Below, in pieces: positions 9,550 to 19,416 of a DNA stretch of 64,000 nucleotides; the first letter of the stretch is position 1, and each line of letters begins with the position of its first letter. The notes under the pieces were generated by a model. The model saw nothing but the letters and a program-made list of their open reading frames with translations, had not been told where the DNA came from and did not search any database. The DNA lies in assembly GCA_046329055.1 (NCBI GenBank), contig JAXLVK010000010.1:1-64000 (forward strand), in the 5' to 3' direction. The position numbers were made by a program, and so were the translations under genes. Source of the stretch: JADKCL01 sp046329055. Lineage in GTDB: Bacteria > Bacteroidota > Bacteroidia > J057 > JADKCL01.

Positions 9550-11097
9550 GTGAATCGATCCCTTCTTCGGCCTGTAGCTTTTGCGAGGATTTGGGTGCCA
9601 TTGCTGATCCTGATTGTTTTCGGGGTGTTTCATGGCTCGGTCACTTTTGTGAACCACGCACAATTCCGGACCCATGCCTATGACCTGGGATACTATACCC
9701 ACGCAGTAAATGCGTTCGGGCATTTCCGGTTTTCCGATGCGGTGATCGACAATGCGACCTATTGGCATCCCTGGGGCGATCATTTCGAGCCGATCTTGGC
9801 GCTCATCGGGCCGCTGGTGCATGTGTTTGGGAGCTACACCCTGCTGGTGGTGCAGTGGATGGCGGTGCTGATCGGGGCATTTGGGGTGTTTCGTTACTTC
9901 GAATTGCGCTCGGACGATGAATGGCTGCCCTCCATCGCGATGGCGCAATTCCTGTCCATCTGGGGCATCAACTCGGCATTGAGCTATGATTTCCACGCCT
10001 CGGTGCTGGGAGCGATGGTGGTGCCCTGGATATTCGTTTTTTTCTACAAAGGCAGCCATTGGAAGCTCGTCGTGGCGGTGGTGCTCATGCTGGCATGTGG
10101 CGAGAAGCTGGCATTCTGGGGGATTTTCATCTTCCTGGGCCTTGCCTTGCTGCATTGGAGGGATCGGCGGAACCGAATGGTCGGCTTGGTGGGGACTGCG
10201 GTCTGCATGGTGGGGACTTATGTCTCGATGCGCCTCATCATGCCGCTCTTCCTCAAGCCCGGGCAGACCTACTCGCACTTCACCTTCACCATCTGGGGGG
10301 AGACTTTCCCGGAAGTCGTCGGCAACATCCTGACCCATCCGGGCAAGGCGATTCGGCTGCTGTTCGAGAGTCATACCCCGGACTTGGGCTATTCACTGCC
10401 CCTGAAGCGCGAGCTCTGGAAGATGATCTTCCTGTCGGGTGGCGTTGCCTTGATGCGTCGGCCGCAGTACCTCCTCATGCTGCTGCCCGTCCTGCTCACC
10501 AAGCTCTACAACGACCGTATGGCCCGCTGGGGCATCAACTTGCAATACAGCATCGAGTTTGTGCCCATCCTCTGCATCGCCCTCTATGAATGGGTGGCGC
10601 GCATCCCAAGGGTGGTTTGGCGGCGGTCCATTGCCGGGCTGGCCATGGCATTGACCTTGGTGGCCACCGTGGTCTCGCTCTATACCCGGTACAGCGTGGA
10701 CTACAATCCTGTGAGAGCGAACCCCTTCCTCGCCGCGCACTGGCAGGAGTCGGATTTCGACACCGAGCAGCTGAAGCACGCCATCTGCTTGGTGCCGCCC
10801 GAGGCGGGTGTCGCTGCATCCGATTTGCTGCTCCCCCGGCTCGCCTTGCACCGCAGGGCCTACCTCTTCCCCACGGTGCTGGATGCGGACTACGCCGTGG
10901 TCCAACTCCGTTTCGGTACCTATCCGCTTTCGCCTGAGCGCACGGCGGAACTCTGCAATGAAATGGTCGCGTCCCAGCAATGGGAGGAGGTGTGGCGGGC
11001 TTCGGAGGTCGTGGTCCTGCGCCGCATTGCTGCCTCAAACTCCGCCACGAGCATGCGTGAGACGACGCTTCCACCGACTCACCACAACCAATACTGA
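9550..11097 (+). CDS. DUF2079 integral membrane protein, copy 1
   Basis: The 515-residue protein uses a GTG start. DUF2079 hallmarks are present after the first helix: DLGYYTHAVNAFGHF, then WGDHFEPILALIGPLVH. About ten helices are followed by a roughly 100-residue soluble tail (VPPEAGVAASDLLLPRL) that in such proteins resembles a chain-end or substrate-recognition domain. The fold is GT-C-like, but the family's enzymatic function is not established. It lies 24 bp after the previous gene and 4 bp before its own paralogue, so the three are almost certainly one operon. Confidence 0.88.
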   Translation: MNRSLLRPVAFARIWVPLLILIVFGVFHGSVTFVNHAQFRTHAYDLGYYTHAVNAFGHFRFSDAVIDNATYWHPWGDHFEPILALIGPLVHVFGSYTLLVVQWMAVLIGAFGVFRYFELRSDDEWLPSIAMAQFLSIWGINSALSYDFHASVLGAMVVPWIFVFFYKGSHWKLVVAVVLMLACGEKLAFWGIFIFLGLALLHWRDRRNRMVGLVGTAVCMVGTYVSMRLIMPLFLKPGQTYSHFTFTIWGETFPEVVGNILTHPGKAIRLLFESHTPDLGYSLPLKRELWKMIFLSGGVALMRRPQYLLMLLPVLLTKLYNDRMARWGINLQYSIEFVPILCIALYEWVARIPRVVWRRSIAGLAMALTLVATVVSLYTRYSVDYNPVRANPFLAAHWQESDFDTEQLKHAICLVPPEAGVAASDLLLPRLALHRRAYLFPTVLDADYAVVQLRFGTYPLSPERTAELCNEMVASQQWEEVWRASEVVVLRRIAASNSATSMRETTLPPTHHNQY

Positions 11098-11101
11098 GAC
11101 C

Positions 11102-12592
11102 ATGATCCGACCACGATACTTTGCCTTTTCCGCATCCCAGTTTTGGCTGCCCTTGCTCATTCTGGCCTTGTTCGGGGTGTATTATGGCATGATCACATTC
11201 GTGAACCATGCCCAGTTCCGGACATTCGCCTTTGACCTCGGCTATTACAACCATGCGGTCTATGAGTTTGGGCATTTCCGGCTCGGCAAGCACGTCCTCG
11301 AAAACAGCGTCTATTGGCATACATGGGGGGATCATTTCGAGCCGATCCTGATCCTCTTCGGGCCGCTGGTGTACATCTTCGATGACCTGACCATGCTCGT
11401 GGTGCAGTTGGCCGCGGTCCTCATCGGAGGCATCGGTATCCTGCGCTACTTCCAACACCGCTCCGACGACCAGTGGCTGCCTGTGATCGCCATGGCGCAA
11501 TTCCTGTCGATATGGGGCATCACCTCAGCCCTCGCCGTGGATTTTCATACCGTGGTGGTGGGGGCCATGATCGTGCCGTGGATGCTGCTCTACTATGAAA
11601 ATGGGAAGCGGCTGATGTTCATGTTCATGGTGCTCCTCTTCGTGGGTTGCGGGGAAAAGGTCAGCGCTTGGGGACTGTTCATCTTTTTGGGCCTGGCGTT
11701 GCTGCACCTGCGTGAGCGGCGCAAGCTCATCTGGGCGCTCAGCAGCATGGCCTTCTGCCTGGCATGGACCATCGTCGCCATCAAGTGGGTCATGCCCATT
11801 TTCGTACGGGACGGGCATGAATACCGCCATTTTCTATTCCATATCATGGGTGAAAACAATGCGGAGGTGATCAAGAACATGGTCACGCAGCCCGGCAAGG
11901 CGTTCCGCCTCCTGTACGAATCCCATCTCCCAGAATGGCCCCTCATCCCGAACATCAAGGTGGAGCTCTGGAAAATGATCGCCCTCTCGGGCGGCATCGC
12001 CCTGCTGCGCCGTCCGCAGTACTTCATCATGCTGTCGATCATCGTCCTGGCCAAGGTGTACAATGACCAGAGCGTCCGCTGGGGCATCAATGCGCATTAC
12101 AGCGTGGAGTTTGCGCCCATTCTCTGCATTGCCCTCTACGAATGGGTCAAGGACATCCGCCTGCGTCCCTGGCGGCGCACACTGGCATTTTTCTTCTTCC
12201 TGGTCACCATTGTGAGCACCTACGTCTCGCTGTCCACCCGCTACAAATGGGACTACCGCCCGGAGAACACCAACATCTTCGATACCCTGCACTGGGAGCA
12301 ACCGAAGCTTGATGTTCGGGAGCTGCAACATGCTGTTTCCTTGGTGCCGCCCGATGTCCCGGTGACCGCCTCCGACCGTCTCGTGCCGCATATCCCGCTC
12401 CGCGAAAAGATCTACATGTTCCCAACTGTCCTCGATGCCGAGTACGTCCTGATCCAGCTCCTCGTGGACACCTACCCCCTGTCTCCGGCCAAGGCCGTGG
12501 AGCGCAAGGAGCAGATGGTCAGCAGCGGCGAATGGGACCTGGTTTGGGAGGCGCCAGCCGTCGCGGTCCTGCGCCGACACAAGCCGCACTGA
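11102..12592 (+). CDS. DUF2079 integral membrane protein, copy 2 (tandem paralogue)
   Basis: The 496-residue protein is collinear with its upstream neighbour from end to end: DLGYYNHAVYEFGHF, WGDHFEPILILFGPLVY, the helices, and the tail VPPDVPVTASDRLVPHI match at the same places with many substitutions. The frame is open further upstream, but ATG at 11102 matches the paralogue's N-terminus and lies 4 bp after its stop. This is an old tandem duplication. The two may form a heterodimer or use related substrates. Confidence 0.88.
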   Translation: MIRPRYFAFSASQFWLPLLILALFGVYYGMITFVNHAQFRTFAFDLGYYNHAVYEFGHFRLGKHVLENSVYWHTWGDHFEPILILFGPLVYIFDDLTMLVVQLAAVLIGGIGILRYFQHRSDDQWLPVIAMAQFLSIWGITSALAVDFHTVVVGAMIVPWMLLYYENGKRLMFMFMVLLFVGCGEKVSAWGLFIFLGLALLHLRERRKLIWALSSMAFCLAWTIVAIKWVMPIFVRDGHEYRHFLFHIMGENNAEVIKNMVTQPGKAFRLLYESHLPEWPLIPNIKVELWKMIALSGGIALLRRPQYFIMLSIIVLAKVYNDQSVRWGINAHYSVEFAPILCIALYEWVKDIRLRPWRRTLAFFFFLVTIVSTYVSLSTRYKWDYRPENTNIFDTLHWEQPKLDVRELQHAVSLVPPDVPVTASDRLVPHIPLREKIYMFPTVLDAEYVLIQLLVDTYPLSPAKAVERKEQMVSSGEWDLVWEAPAVAVLRRHKPH

Positions 12593-12640
12593 GTCCGCCG
12601 CCCTTGTGGAATTTCCAGACCGCATGCGTTATATAGCAAT

Positions 12641-13861
12641 ATGATGGAAAACCAACTCGACCACCCTGTTGCTCAGCGGCTTCGTTCTCCCGGGCCCAAG
12701 CGCATCCTTTCCCTCGATGGCGGAGGCATTCGCGGTGCCATCACCCTCAGCTACCTCGTGAAGTTGGAGGCCCACCTGCGGCAGCGGCACGGCAACCCCA
12801 ATCTGCTCCTGCGGGACTACTTCGACCTCATCGGCGGTACGAGCACGGGATCCATCATCGCGGCATCCTTGGCCATCGGGATGGAGGCGACGGAGATCCT
12901 CACCGAATACGGCAAGATGGGCGACCACATCTTCGAGCATCCCGCCAAGTGGTGGCAGATTCCGAAATGGCTCCGGCAGAACCTTTTCTACCGCAATGCC
13001 CCTGCTGCCATCGAGGCTTCCTTGCAAAAATTCTTCTCCGACAAGACCTCCGGGCGGCTCTACACCCTCGGGGACAGCGCCATCACCACGGGGCTCTGCG
13101 TCGTCACCAAGCGCGTGGACACCTTCAGCGTATGGCCCATGCACAACAATCCCAGCGGGAAATACTATGGCTCCAACAACGAGCTGCCGCTGTGGCGCAT
13201 TGTGCGGGCAAGTGCGGCGGCACCGACGTTTTTCCCGCCCACCATCTTCGCATTCGACGACTCCGGGGACAAGGGCGCATTCGTGGACGGCGGCGTGAGC
13301 ATGTTCAACAATCCCGCGATGCTGCTTTACCTCATGGCGACCCTGAAGGGCTTCCACATCAATTGGCCATCCGGGGACGACCAATTGCTGATCGCGTCAT
13401 TTGGCACGGGCACCTACCGCATCCGCTACACCGCCGCTGAGGTGCAGAAGCTCGGCAAGAAGAGCGCCATCTTCTGGGGCGGCGTGGTGCCGGACATGTT
13501 CATGCGTGACGCCAGCGACTACAACGAGATGATCCTGCAATCTCTGAGCGAAAGCCCGACCGCGCGCAAGATTGACAGCGAAGTCGGCGACCTCAATGGC
13601 GACCTGCTCTCAGCCTCTCCCAAGGTGCACTATGTCCGCTACAACCCCACCGTGACCGATCAGGACATCGCACTCAATGCCCAGCTCACCCACCAAGACA
13701 CGAAGCGGTATCCCCGCGTGAAGACCATCCCCGACATGATGCAGATGGACCGCGGCGACCACGTCCACCACCTCACGGAAATCGGCCGCAGGGCTGCGGA
13801 AGAGCAGCTCAGCGATGAGGCGTTTGAGGCGCATTTCCCTCGGGGGTTTGATTTGCGTTGA
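12641..13861 (+). CDS. Patatin-like phospholipase
   Basis: The 406-residue protein carries the complete patatin signature: oxyanion loop DGGGIRG near residues 25-31, nucleophile serine S68 in GTSTG, and the dyad aspartate D216 in VDGG. There is no signal peptide or membrane helix, so it should act in the cytosol or on the inner face of the membrane, hydrolysing acyl chains from phospholipids or other lipid esters. It stands 48 bp after the DUF2079 pair and may be transcribed with it. No cGAS-like nucleotidyltransferase is adjacent, so a CBASS effector role is not supported. Confidence 0.92.
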   Translation: MMENQLDHPVAQRLRSPGPKRILSLDGGGIRGAITLSYLVKLEAHLRQRHGNPNLLLRDYFDLIGGTSTGSIIAASLAIGMEATEILTEYGKMGDHIFEHPAKWWQIPKWLRQNLFYRNAPAAIEASLQKFFSDKTSGRLYTLGDSAITTGLCVVTKRVDTFSVWPMHNNPSGKYYGSNNELPLWRIVRASAAAPTFFPPTIFAFDDSGDKGAFVDGGVSMFNNPAMLLYLMATLKGFHINWPSGDDQLLIASFGTGTYRIRYTAAEVQKLGKKSAIFWGGVVPDMFMRDASDYNEMILQSLSESPTARKIDSEVGDLNGDLLSASPKVHYVRYNPTVTDQDIALNAQLTHQDTKRYPRVKTIPDMMQMDRGDHVHHLTEIGRRAAEEQLSDEAFEAHFPRGFDLR

Positions 13862-14009
13862 TAATTGAGAATGAACAATGAACAATTGGGCCTGCTGCGT
13901 TAGTGCAATCCGAGTCAGTGGAAATGTTGGATTGCCATTCGGCGAACCTTGCCTATCCCTCAGTGATCAATGCCGCCTCGCAACACACCGCATTGTTCAT
14001 GATCAATTC
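13862..14009. repeat. Imperfect AT-rich inverted repeat at a convergent junction
   Basis: AATTGAGAATGAACAATG just after the patatin stop is mirrored by CATTGTTCATGATCAATT near 13990-14007, before the stop of the minus-strand gene at 14018. It is the same sequence family as the palindromes at 5928, 22254 and 39084. The loop between the arms holds no recognisable gene. Confidence 0.6.
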
Positions 14010-14017
14010 TTCACCCT

Positions 14018-15475
14018 TCATTCCCGAGAAAGCCAAATCCCTACCTCCTGATGCCCTAGCTCCTGGGCGGCGACGGACTCTGGCAGTTCTGGGTATTTCT
14101 TGCGAAGATCCGGGATGGCGGCGGCCCGCGCCTTGGCTGTAGGGGCGGAGATGGCGGTCTTGAGATGGCTGGCAACAAGGTTGCCGAGGAGGAAGGCTGC
14201 CTTGTTGTGGGAGTATTTGCGGAGGGCCGACGCGAGCAGGTATTCCAGCAGGTCGTGGTTGCCCAGCTCGAAATGCACGATCAGGGCCAGGATTTGGGCG
14301 GCGTTGCGGATGTCCACGCGGATGTCGTGACCGGGGAAGTCCAGGATGCGGTTCAGCCACTCCACACTTTGTCGGTAGCGCCCCCGGACGAAGAGCAGCA
14401 CCGCGACATTGTAGGAATAGGCGATGATATGCGCTGGGCGAAGGAACTCCGGCTCCTCCTTGACGATGTCCTTCAGCATCGGGACGATCTGCTCCGCCTC
14501 CTCGTACCTGCCCGCATTCATCAGGTGGAGCAGCTCCAGGTTGCTGGACATGATCCGCACAAAGCGTTGCATGTCCCCACGCAGCTCATGTCCTGACCGC
14601 GCGATGGACAGCGCCTCTTGGAACTGCGTCTCATTTTGCGTTTGGTACATCGTGTTCAGGAAGTTCACGAGTGTCATCAGGTAGCGGTCGCGGTGCTCGG
14701 CGAGGATGAGGGGCCGGGATTGCCATTGCAGCACGACCTCGCGGTAATGCACGCTTGCCTCCTCCAGGCGGCCCAGATGCGTCGCGACCATGGCGCGCAT
14801 CGCCCCGAGGGCGAGGTGTGCATTGAAGGGGAGGGGCTGTCCAGCGACCTGCCCCTCGATCTCCTCCAGCATCGCAAAGAGGCTCGTTTGGCCTGCAGAG
14901 GGATGTTTTTGCTGGCTGTAGCTGTACATGCGGTCGTAGTGTTGGAGCACGAGCTTGTCCAGTCGCAGGCACTTGAGGTGGAACTGCTCCGCTTGCGCGA
15001 CCGCCTCCAACTGCTCGCCGAGGTTGGCGGGCATGCCGCGCTTGATGAGGCGGCGCTCCCAATCCAGGCATTCAAGGCTCACTGCGTGCGCGTCCTGTTC
15101 GCGGGCGAGCCGCTTGCACTTGTTCAGCAGGCGTTGGCAGGCATCGTGAAGCCCCTTGTTGTGGAGGATGGTGATGTCTTGCAGGAGTTGCTGCATCTCA
15201 GCGGCGGCATTGTCGTCCTCGTGCAGTGTCCGCAGGCTGCGGCGCAGCAGTTGATAGAGGTAGGTCTTGAAGGAAGCCCATTGGCTCAGCACCTTCTCCC
15301 CGGAAAATGCCGCCCGAACCTGTTCATCGTCATAGACTTCCATTTCCAGCAGCACATCGAAGAGCCGTTCGTAGAGGTTGCGCTCACCGATCACATGCCG
15401 CTGCGCATAGGCCCGAAAGTGCTTTTTTTCGGCCTTGTCCAGCGATTTTACCAGCAAAAAGAGTTGATAACTCAA
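14018..15475 (-). CDS. All-helical Bacteroidota protein of unknown function (TPR-like)
   Basis: The 485-residue protein has no signal peptide. The N-terminus (MSYQLFLLVKSLDKAEKKHF) matches a style I know from a conserved Bacteroidota family whose members begin with LxKSLxKxEKxxF. The rest is almost entirely amphipathic helices with TPR-like spacing (LHLMNAGRYEEAEQIVPML, LLFVRGRYRQSVEWLNRIL). It is probably a cytosolic scaffold. No catalytic motif is visible, and the gene stands alone between a convergent patatin gene and a divergent lipoprotein gene. Confidence 0.8.
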   Translation of the reverse strand: MSYQLFLLVKSLDKAEKKHFRAYAQRHVIGERNLYERLFDVLLEMEVYDDEQVRAAFSGEKVLSQWASFKTYLYQLLRRSLRTLHEDDNAAAEMQQLLQDITILHNKGLHDACQRLLNKCKRLAREQDAHAVSLECLDWERRLIKRGMPANLGEQLEAVAQAEQFHLKCLRLDKLVLQHYDRMYSYSQQKHPSAGQTSLFAMLEEIEGQVAGQPLPFNAHLALGAMRAMVATHLGRLEEASVHYREVVLQWQSRPLILAEHRDRYLMTLVNFLNTMYQTQNETQFQEALSIARSGHELRGDMQRFVRIMSSNLELLHLMNAGRYEEAEQIVPMLKDIVKEEPEFLRPAHIIAYSYNVAVLLFVRGRYRQSVEWLNRILDFPGHDIRVDIRNAAQILALIVHFELGNHDLLEYLLASALRKYSHNKAAFLLGNLVASHLKTAISAPTAKARAAAIPDLRKKYPELPESVAAQELGHQEVGIWLSRE

Positions 15476-15636
15476 GGATTTTGGACTTCCAGTTTCTCAA
15501 GACAAAATAATTCATTTTGGGTGAATTAGGAATGAAAATATCATCAAGAGTGAATTTGAATGTCCAGTATTTTCGAAAACTTGCATTGGGCTTGGCGTGG
15601 ATACTGGCTATCATTGTTACATAATCACCACAAAAT

Positions 15637-16104
15637 ATGAGACAGTACATTTTCGTGTTTTTCACCTTCCTTCTCGTGCTCTTTTCTGCTTGTAGCAACA
15701 ACTCCAAACCCAGTATCGACATCAAGGACCCCACAGGCATCACCTCTGCTGACACGGGTGCCCACGTCAGTGTTGACGCTCCGGCCTCAGCCGACGCCAT
15801 CTGCAATGTGACGACCTTCCGCGACGATGAATCCTGCTTCCGGGTTGCCGGAGGCGGCTTGGGCACCATCGTGATCCGAGACATCATGAAGACGGGCGTC
15901 CTCTTCCGGCGGTACACCGCTGTGGAGGCCGATGACCCCGATACCGGCAAATCCGGGATGTGCTTCGAGCTGTACGACACAGATGCAGCTGGCGTGCCGC
16001 CCTTCCTCTCCGAGTGTTACACCTGGGACGAGTACCAAGAGATCCTCGTGTACGCCGACATGTCCGGCAACATGGAGATCGGCCTTGTGAAAGTCGCACC
16101 TTGA
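15637..16104 (+). CDS. Putative lipoprotein, unknown function
   Basis: The 155-residue protein has a strongly hydrophobic signal (FVFFTFLLVLFSAC) with a lipobox cysteine at residue 19. A short Ser/Asp linker leads to a beta-rich domain with several cysteines (AICNVTTF, ESCFRVAGGG, KSGMCFEL, SECYTWDEY) that may form disulfides in the periplasm. No family is recognised. It precedes the large 1011-residue gene by about 160 bp. Confidence 0.75.
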   Translation: MRQYIFVFFTFLLVLFSACSNNSKPSIDIKDPTGITSADTGAHVSVDAPASADAICNVTTFRDDESCFRVAGGGLGTIVIRDIMKTGVLFRRYTAVEADDPDTGKSGMCFELYDTDAAGVPPFLSECYTWDEYQEILVYADMSGNMEIGLVKVAP

Positions 16105-16264
16105 TCCATCAGTTCGGTCAGGTAGCGAGGGGGAGTCCTGCCCTGTAGCATCCCCCTCGCGCCTGCACCGCCATTTTCCCCTCTATTCGCCGCCACATTT
16201 CGCGCGGCAGGGCATACGCTTGCCCTCCATTTCCCAGAAAATCACCCTCAACACTTATTTTTCC

Positions 16265-19200
16265 ATGAAACAGGAAAATCTTTTTCGGTTCGTAGTCAAC
16301 CGACCTGCCAACCTCAAAAAGACGCTTTCGCGCCGACCCAAGCAACTCTTCTCACACCCCAACTCCCCCGGGGAGCGCAGCCTCGAAACCAGCCTCGCCG
16401 CAGCACACGCCCGGGGTGCAAGCCGCAACGACATCCTCGCGATCGTGAACAACTTCAAGGATTCCGAGGATTATGTCACCCTGCTCAAGGGGCTCAGCTT
16501 TGACATCCGTCCGCTCTACGACTGGTACTTGGAAAACGAACATGTTGCGTTTTCGCAGATCACATTGCGCGGCCACATCGAGACCCTGTACGGCGACACC
16601 ATCGAGCACATCGCGGAATCAGGAGACTTTATCCGCAGCTACGAACGGGTCGCCGACACCCTCCTCGCCGAGACCCACCTGCGCATCCGCAGCAGCGCGC
16701 AGATGGACGAACTCGTGGTCTCGCACAAGCTCTTCAGCCTCATCCACTCCCTGCACCGCGGCAACAACTTCCTTGATGGTAGCCACCTTTTGAGCGAATT
16801 CGTCGGGGACACCACCATGGTCCTCGCCAATCGCACCCTTCCGGAGCCGCCCGCGGTCGTGGTGCCGGATGAGCCTGAACCCGTCCTCAGTCAGGGCGAG
16901 CAGGACCTGCGGGACATCCGCATCCGCCTCGCCCTGCTGTCGCGGGCACACAAGGACCTCACCCGCAAGGCCCTCACCGAGCGCAGCCTGGAGGTCGCCG
17001 TGCCCATGTCCACCGAGTCCCCGTCGGTCTGTGAGCAGATCAACAACATGGAACCCAAGGTGGTGCGCAATGGCAAGCAACGCTTCCACGTGGTCCTTGA
17101 GGACGCCAACCTGCGTGGAAACACCCGTCTGCCCAGAGGCATGCGGCTGAGTTCCGGCGCCTTCATGGGCCTGTCCACCGAGACCAGGGGCATCATGAGC
17201 GAGCTGTCCATGACCGAGACCGAAAACGACCCCTTCAAGGCCCTTCACGTGATGGAAACCGAGATGCATGCCCTCCAGGGTCAGATCGGAGCAGCGGTGC
17301 CCAAACGCAAATTCCTCAAGATCGGCGGCGTCAAGCTCGAGATCGGCAAGGTCAAGGAGGCATTTGGCTACAGCAAGGCCAAGATGCCCGCCGACCTGTG
17401 GAAGAGCATCTTCGGCAACATCAGCTACGAAGTCGGCATCGGCGACCTGCTCGTGGTCCGGCAGCACCTGAAGGCCTATGAACTCGCGGACTTCGCCCAC
17501 GTCGAGAACGTGCTCGCAGGCGAGAAGCGCGAGCGTACCCACCGCCGCTTGAATGTGCGCGAGGAGACCACCACCGAGGAGCAGGAAAGCTCGTCATCGG
17601 CAGAGCGCAATCTCCAGACGACGGAGCGCAGCGAAATGCAAAACGAGGTCTCCAAGACCGTGAACGAGCAGGTCGCGCTCAAGGGCAGCCTCAAGGTCGA
17701 GGGCTCCTACGGCCCCACCATCAAGTTCACCGCCGCCGGGGAGGCGAGCTACGCCACCAACGTCACCGAGGCCAGCAAGAATGCCGTCTCCTTCAGCCGC
17801 GAAGTCACCGAAAAGACCGCCGAGACCATTCAGGAGCGCGTCCGCAGCGAGCGCAAGCGCCGGGTCTTGGAGGAGATCGAGGAGATCAACCAGCACACCA
17901 TCAACAACGAGGAGGCCGCCAATGGCCATATCCGTGGGGTGTACCGCTGGCTCAACAAGGTCTATGAGGCGCAAGTCTTCAACTATGGGCAGCGCATGTT
18001 GTACGAGTTTGTGATGCCCGAGCCTGCGGCATTCTATCTCTATGCCATGCTCGACAATCCTCCGCAGGAAGACGCGCCGGAGAAGCCCGAGCCGCCCATG
18101 TTCCATGATCCCAAGACCCCAGGCGCCGAGCCGCATCCCTTGCAGCCCGTGAACATCGACGTGGACAATTACCAGATGCTTGCCGCGCAGTACAATGCCA
18201 CCAACGTCCCCACCCCGCCGCTTTCCGTCTTGAACGTCTCCTTCACCGAGAAGTTTGACGGAACGCAAGGGGGAAAGGATGCACCGCCGTGGGTCAACGT
18301 CTTCCGCACCGGCACCATCAAGATTCCCGAAGGTTACGAGGCTTTTGGTGCACATGTCGCTTGGCAGAAGTCCAGCCATGCGGAGATCGCAGGACTCATC
18401 ATCCCGTTTTGGGGCAGCTTCCAACTCAATCTCGGGGACCTCGTCTTCAATGACATCGACTCCGAGTCCATGGGCGTCGTCTTTCCCCGCACCTTCCGCA
18501 AGGAGATGTCTGTGGCCATTGGAGCCTACCTGAGCACCGGGTTCGCGCTCGGCATCGATGTGGCTTGCCACATCACCTCCGAAGGCAAGGCAAAATGGCA
18601 GCAGGCGGTTTATGACAACATCATGCAGGCCTACCAGCAGCAGCTTTCCGAGTACGAGAGCTACATGTCCCAGAAAGCCATCCAGGCCGGCATCCAAATC
18701 CACGGCCGCAACCCCGGCGAAAACCGCATCTTGGAGAAGGAGGAGCTCAAGAAGCTCTGCATCATGGCCCTCACCGGCAAGAACAACATCGCCCTCGACT
18801 CCTTCTACAACTACCAGGAGCCCACGATCAAGTTCGGAACCGCCCGCAAAAACGGCAGCTACATCCGCTTCTTCGAGAACGCCTTCGAATGGGGCAATAT
18901 GCAGTTCGCCTACTACCCCTATTTCTGGGGCCGCAAGGCGCGGTGGACCTCGGCCCTCCACGTCACCGACCCCGATCCCGAGTTTGCCGAGTTCATCAAG
19001 GCTGGCGCCGTCCGCATCCAGATTCCAGTCCGTCCCGGCTTTGAAAAGGCGGTAGCGCACTTCTCGCAATTCGGCGAAATCTGGAACGGCAACGACGCGC
19101 CCCTGCTCAACGACGAGCTCTATGTCCCCGTGGTGAATGAGATCATGGCCAACAAGGGCAAGCTAGAAGACGGCGTGCCCTATCCTGAGGGTTCCGAACC

Positions 19201-19300
19201 CTGGGAATATGTGGTGCCGACCTCCCTCGTGCTCCTGCAAAATGTCGAGGAGCTGCCCTCCATCCGCGACATCCTCTCCGGGGACGTTGTGACCATCTGA
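16265..19300 (+). CDS. Large 1011-residue protein of unknown function, upstream of peptidylarginine deiminase
   Basis: ATG at 16265 is chosen over a TTG 45 bp upstream. No signal peptide or transmembrane helix is visible. The N-terminal 230 residues are helical. Residues about 435-560 form a charged, Ser/Thr/Glu-rich helical stretch (EETTTEEQESSSSAERNLQ, VRSERKRRVLEEIEEINQ) around a Gly/Ala-rich centre. Then comes GVYRWLNKVYEAQVFNYG with FVMPEPAAFYLYA, and a beta-rich C-terminal half. I recall similar central blocks in large unnamed proteins of other bacteria but cannot assign a function. It ends at a strong terminator, 116 bp before the deiminase gene on the same strand. Confidence 0.85.
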   Translation: MKQENLFRFVVNRPANLKKTLSRRPKQLFSHPNSPGERSLETSLAAAHARGASRNDILAIVNNFKDSEDYVTLLKGLSFDIRPLYDWYLENEHVAFSQITLRGHIETLYGDTIEHIAESGDFIRSYERVADTLLAETHLRIRSSAQMDELVVSHKLFSLIHSLHRGNNFLDGSHLLSEFVGDTTMVLANRTLPEPPAVVVPDEPEPVLSQGEQDLRDIRIRLALLSRAHKDLTRKALTERSLEVAVPMSTESPSVCEQINNMEPKVVRNGKQRFHVVLEDANLRGNTRLPRGMRLSSGAFMGLSTETRGIMSELSMTETENDPFKALHVMETEMHALQGQIGAAVPKRKFLKIGGVKLEIGKVKEAFGYSKAKMPADLWKSIFGNISYEVGIGDLLVVRQHLKAYELADFAHVENVLAGEKRERTHRRLNVREETTTEEQESSSSAERNLQTTERSEMQNEVSKTVNEQVALKGSLKVEGSYGPTIKFTAAGEASYATNVTEASKNAVSFSREVTEKTAETIQERVRSERKRRVLEEIEEINQHTINNEEAANGHIRGVYRWLNKVYEAQVFNYGQRMLYEFVMPEPAAFYLYAMLDNPPQEDAPEKPEPPMFHDPKTPGAEPHPLQPVNIDVDNYQMLAAQYNATNVPTPPLSVLNVSFTEKFDGTQGGKDAPPWVNVFRTGTIKIPEGYEAFGAHVAWQKSSHAEIAGLIIPFWGSFQLNLGDLVFNDIDSESMGVVFPRTFRKEMSVAIGAYLSTGFALGIDVACHITSEGKAKWQQAVYDNIMQAYQQQLSEYESYMSQKAIQAGIQIHGRNPGENRILEKEELKKLCIMALTGKNNIALDSFYNYQEPTIKFGTARKNGSYIRFFENAFEWGNMQFAYYPYFWGRKARWTSALHVTDPDPEFAEFIKAGAVRIQIPVRPGFEKAVAHFSQFGEIWNGNDAPLLNDELYVPVVNEIMANKGKLEDGVPYPEGSEPWEYVVPTSLVLLQNVEELPSIRDILSGDVVTI

Positions 19301-19341
19301 CCCGTTTCTCCCGCTTTTCTTCCTGCAATAATCACCCTCAA

Positions 19342-19392
19342 GGGCGGGGCACCGATTGGCCCGAAAGCCATCAGGCCCCGCCCGCTTTTTTT
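19342..19392 (+). terminator. Rho-independent terminator
   Basis: GGGCGGGGC (19342-19350) pairs perfectly with GCCCCGCCC (19375-19383) and is followed by GC and seven T. It lies between the 1011-residue gene and the deiminase gene, so the two may be separately transcribed or the second reached only by read-through. Confidence 0.85.
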
Positions 19393-19416
19393 GTTCACCC
19401 CTTTTGATTGTCGCCG

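Noticed and set aside
10808..11101. Upstream extension of the second DUF2079 gene
   Set aside because: The frame is open, but it overlaps the end of the first DUF2079 gene in another frame. The paralogue alignment starts at ATG 11102.
12641..13861. CBASS-type patatin effector
   Set aside because: No cGAS/DncV-like nucleotidyltransferase, Cap2 or Cap3 is adjacent. The neighbours are membrane proteins of glycan type.
16265..19300. Assignment of the 1011-residue protein as a contractile-injection-system component
   Set aside because: The helical centre recalls large proteins seen near such systems, but no sheath, tube, baseplate or AAA+ gene is present in the window.
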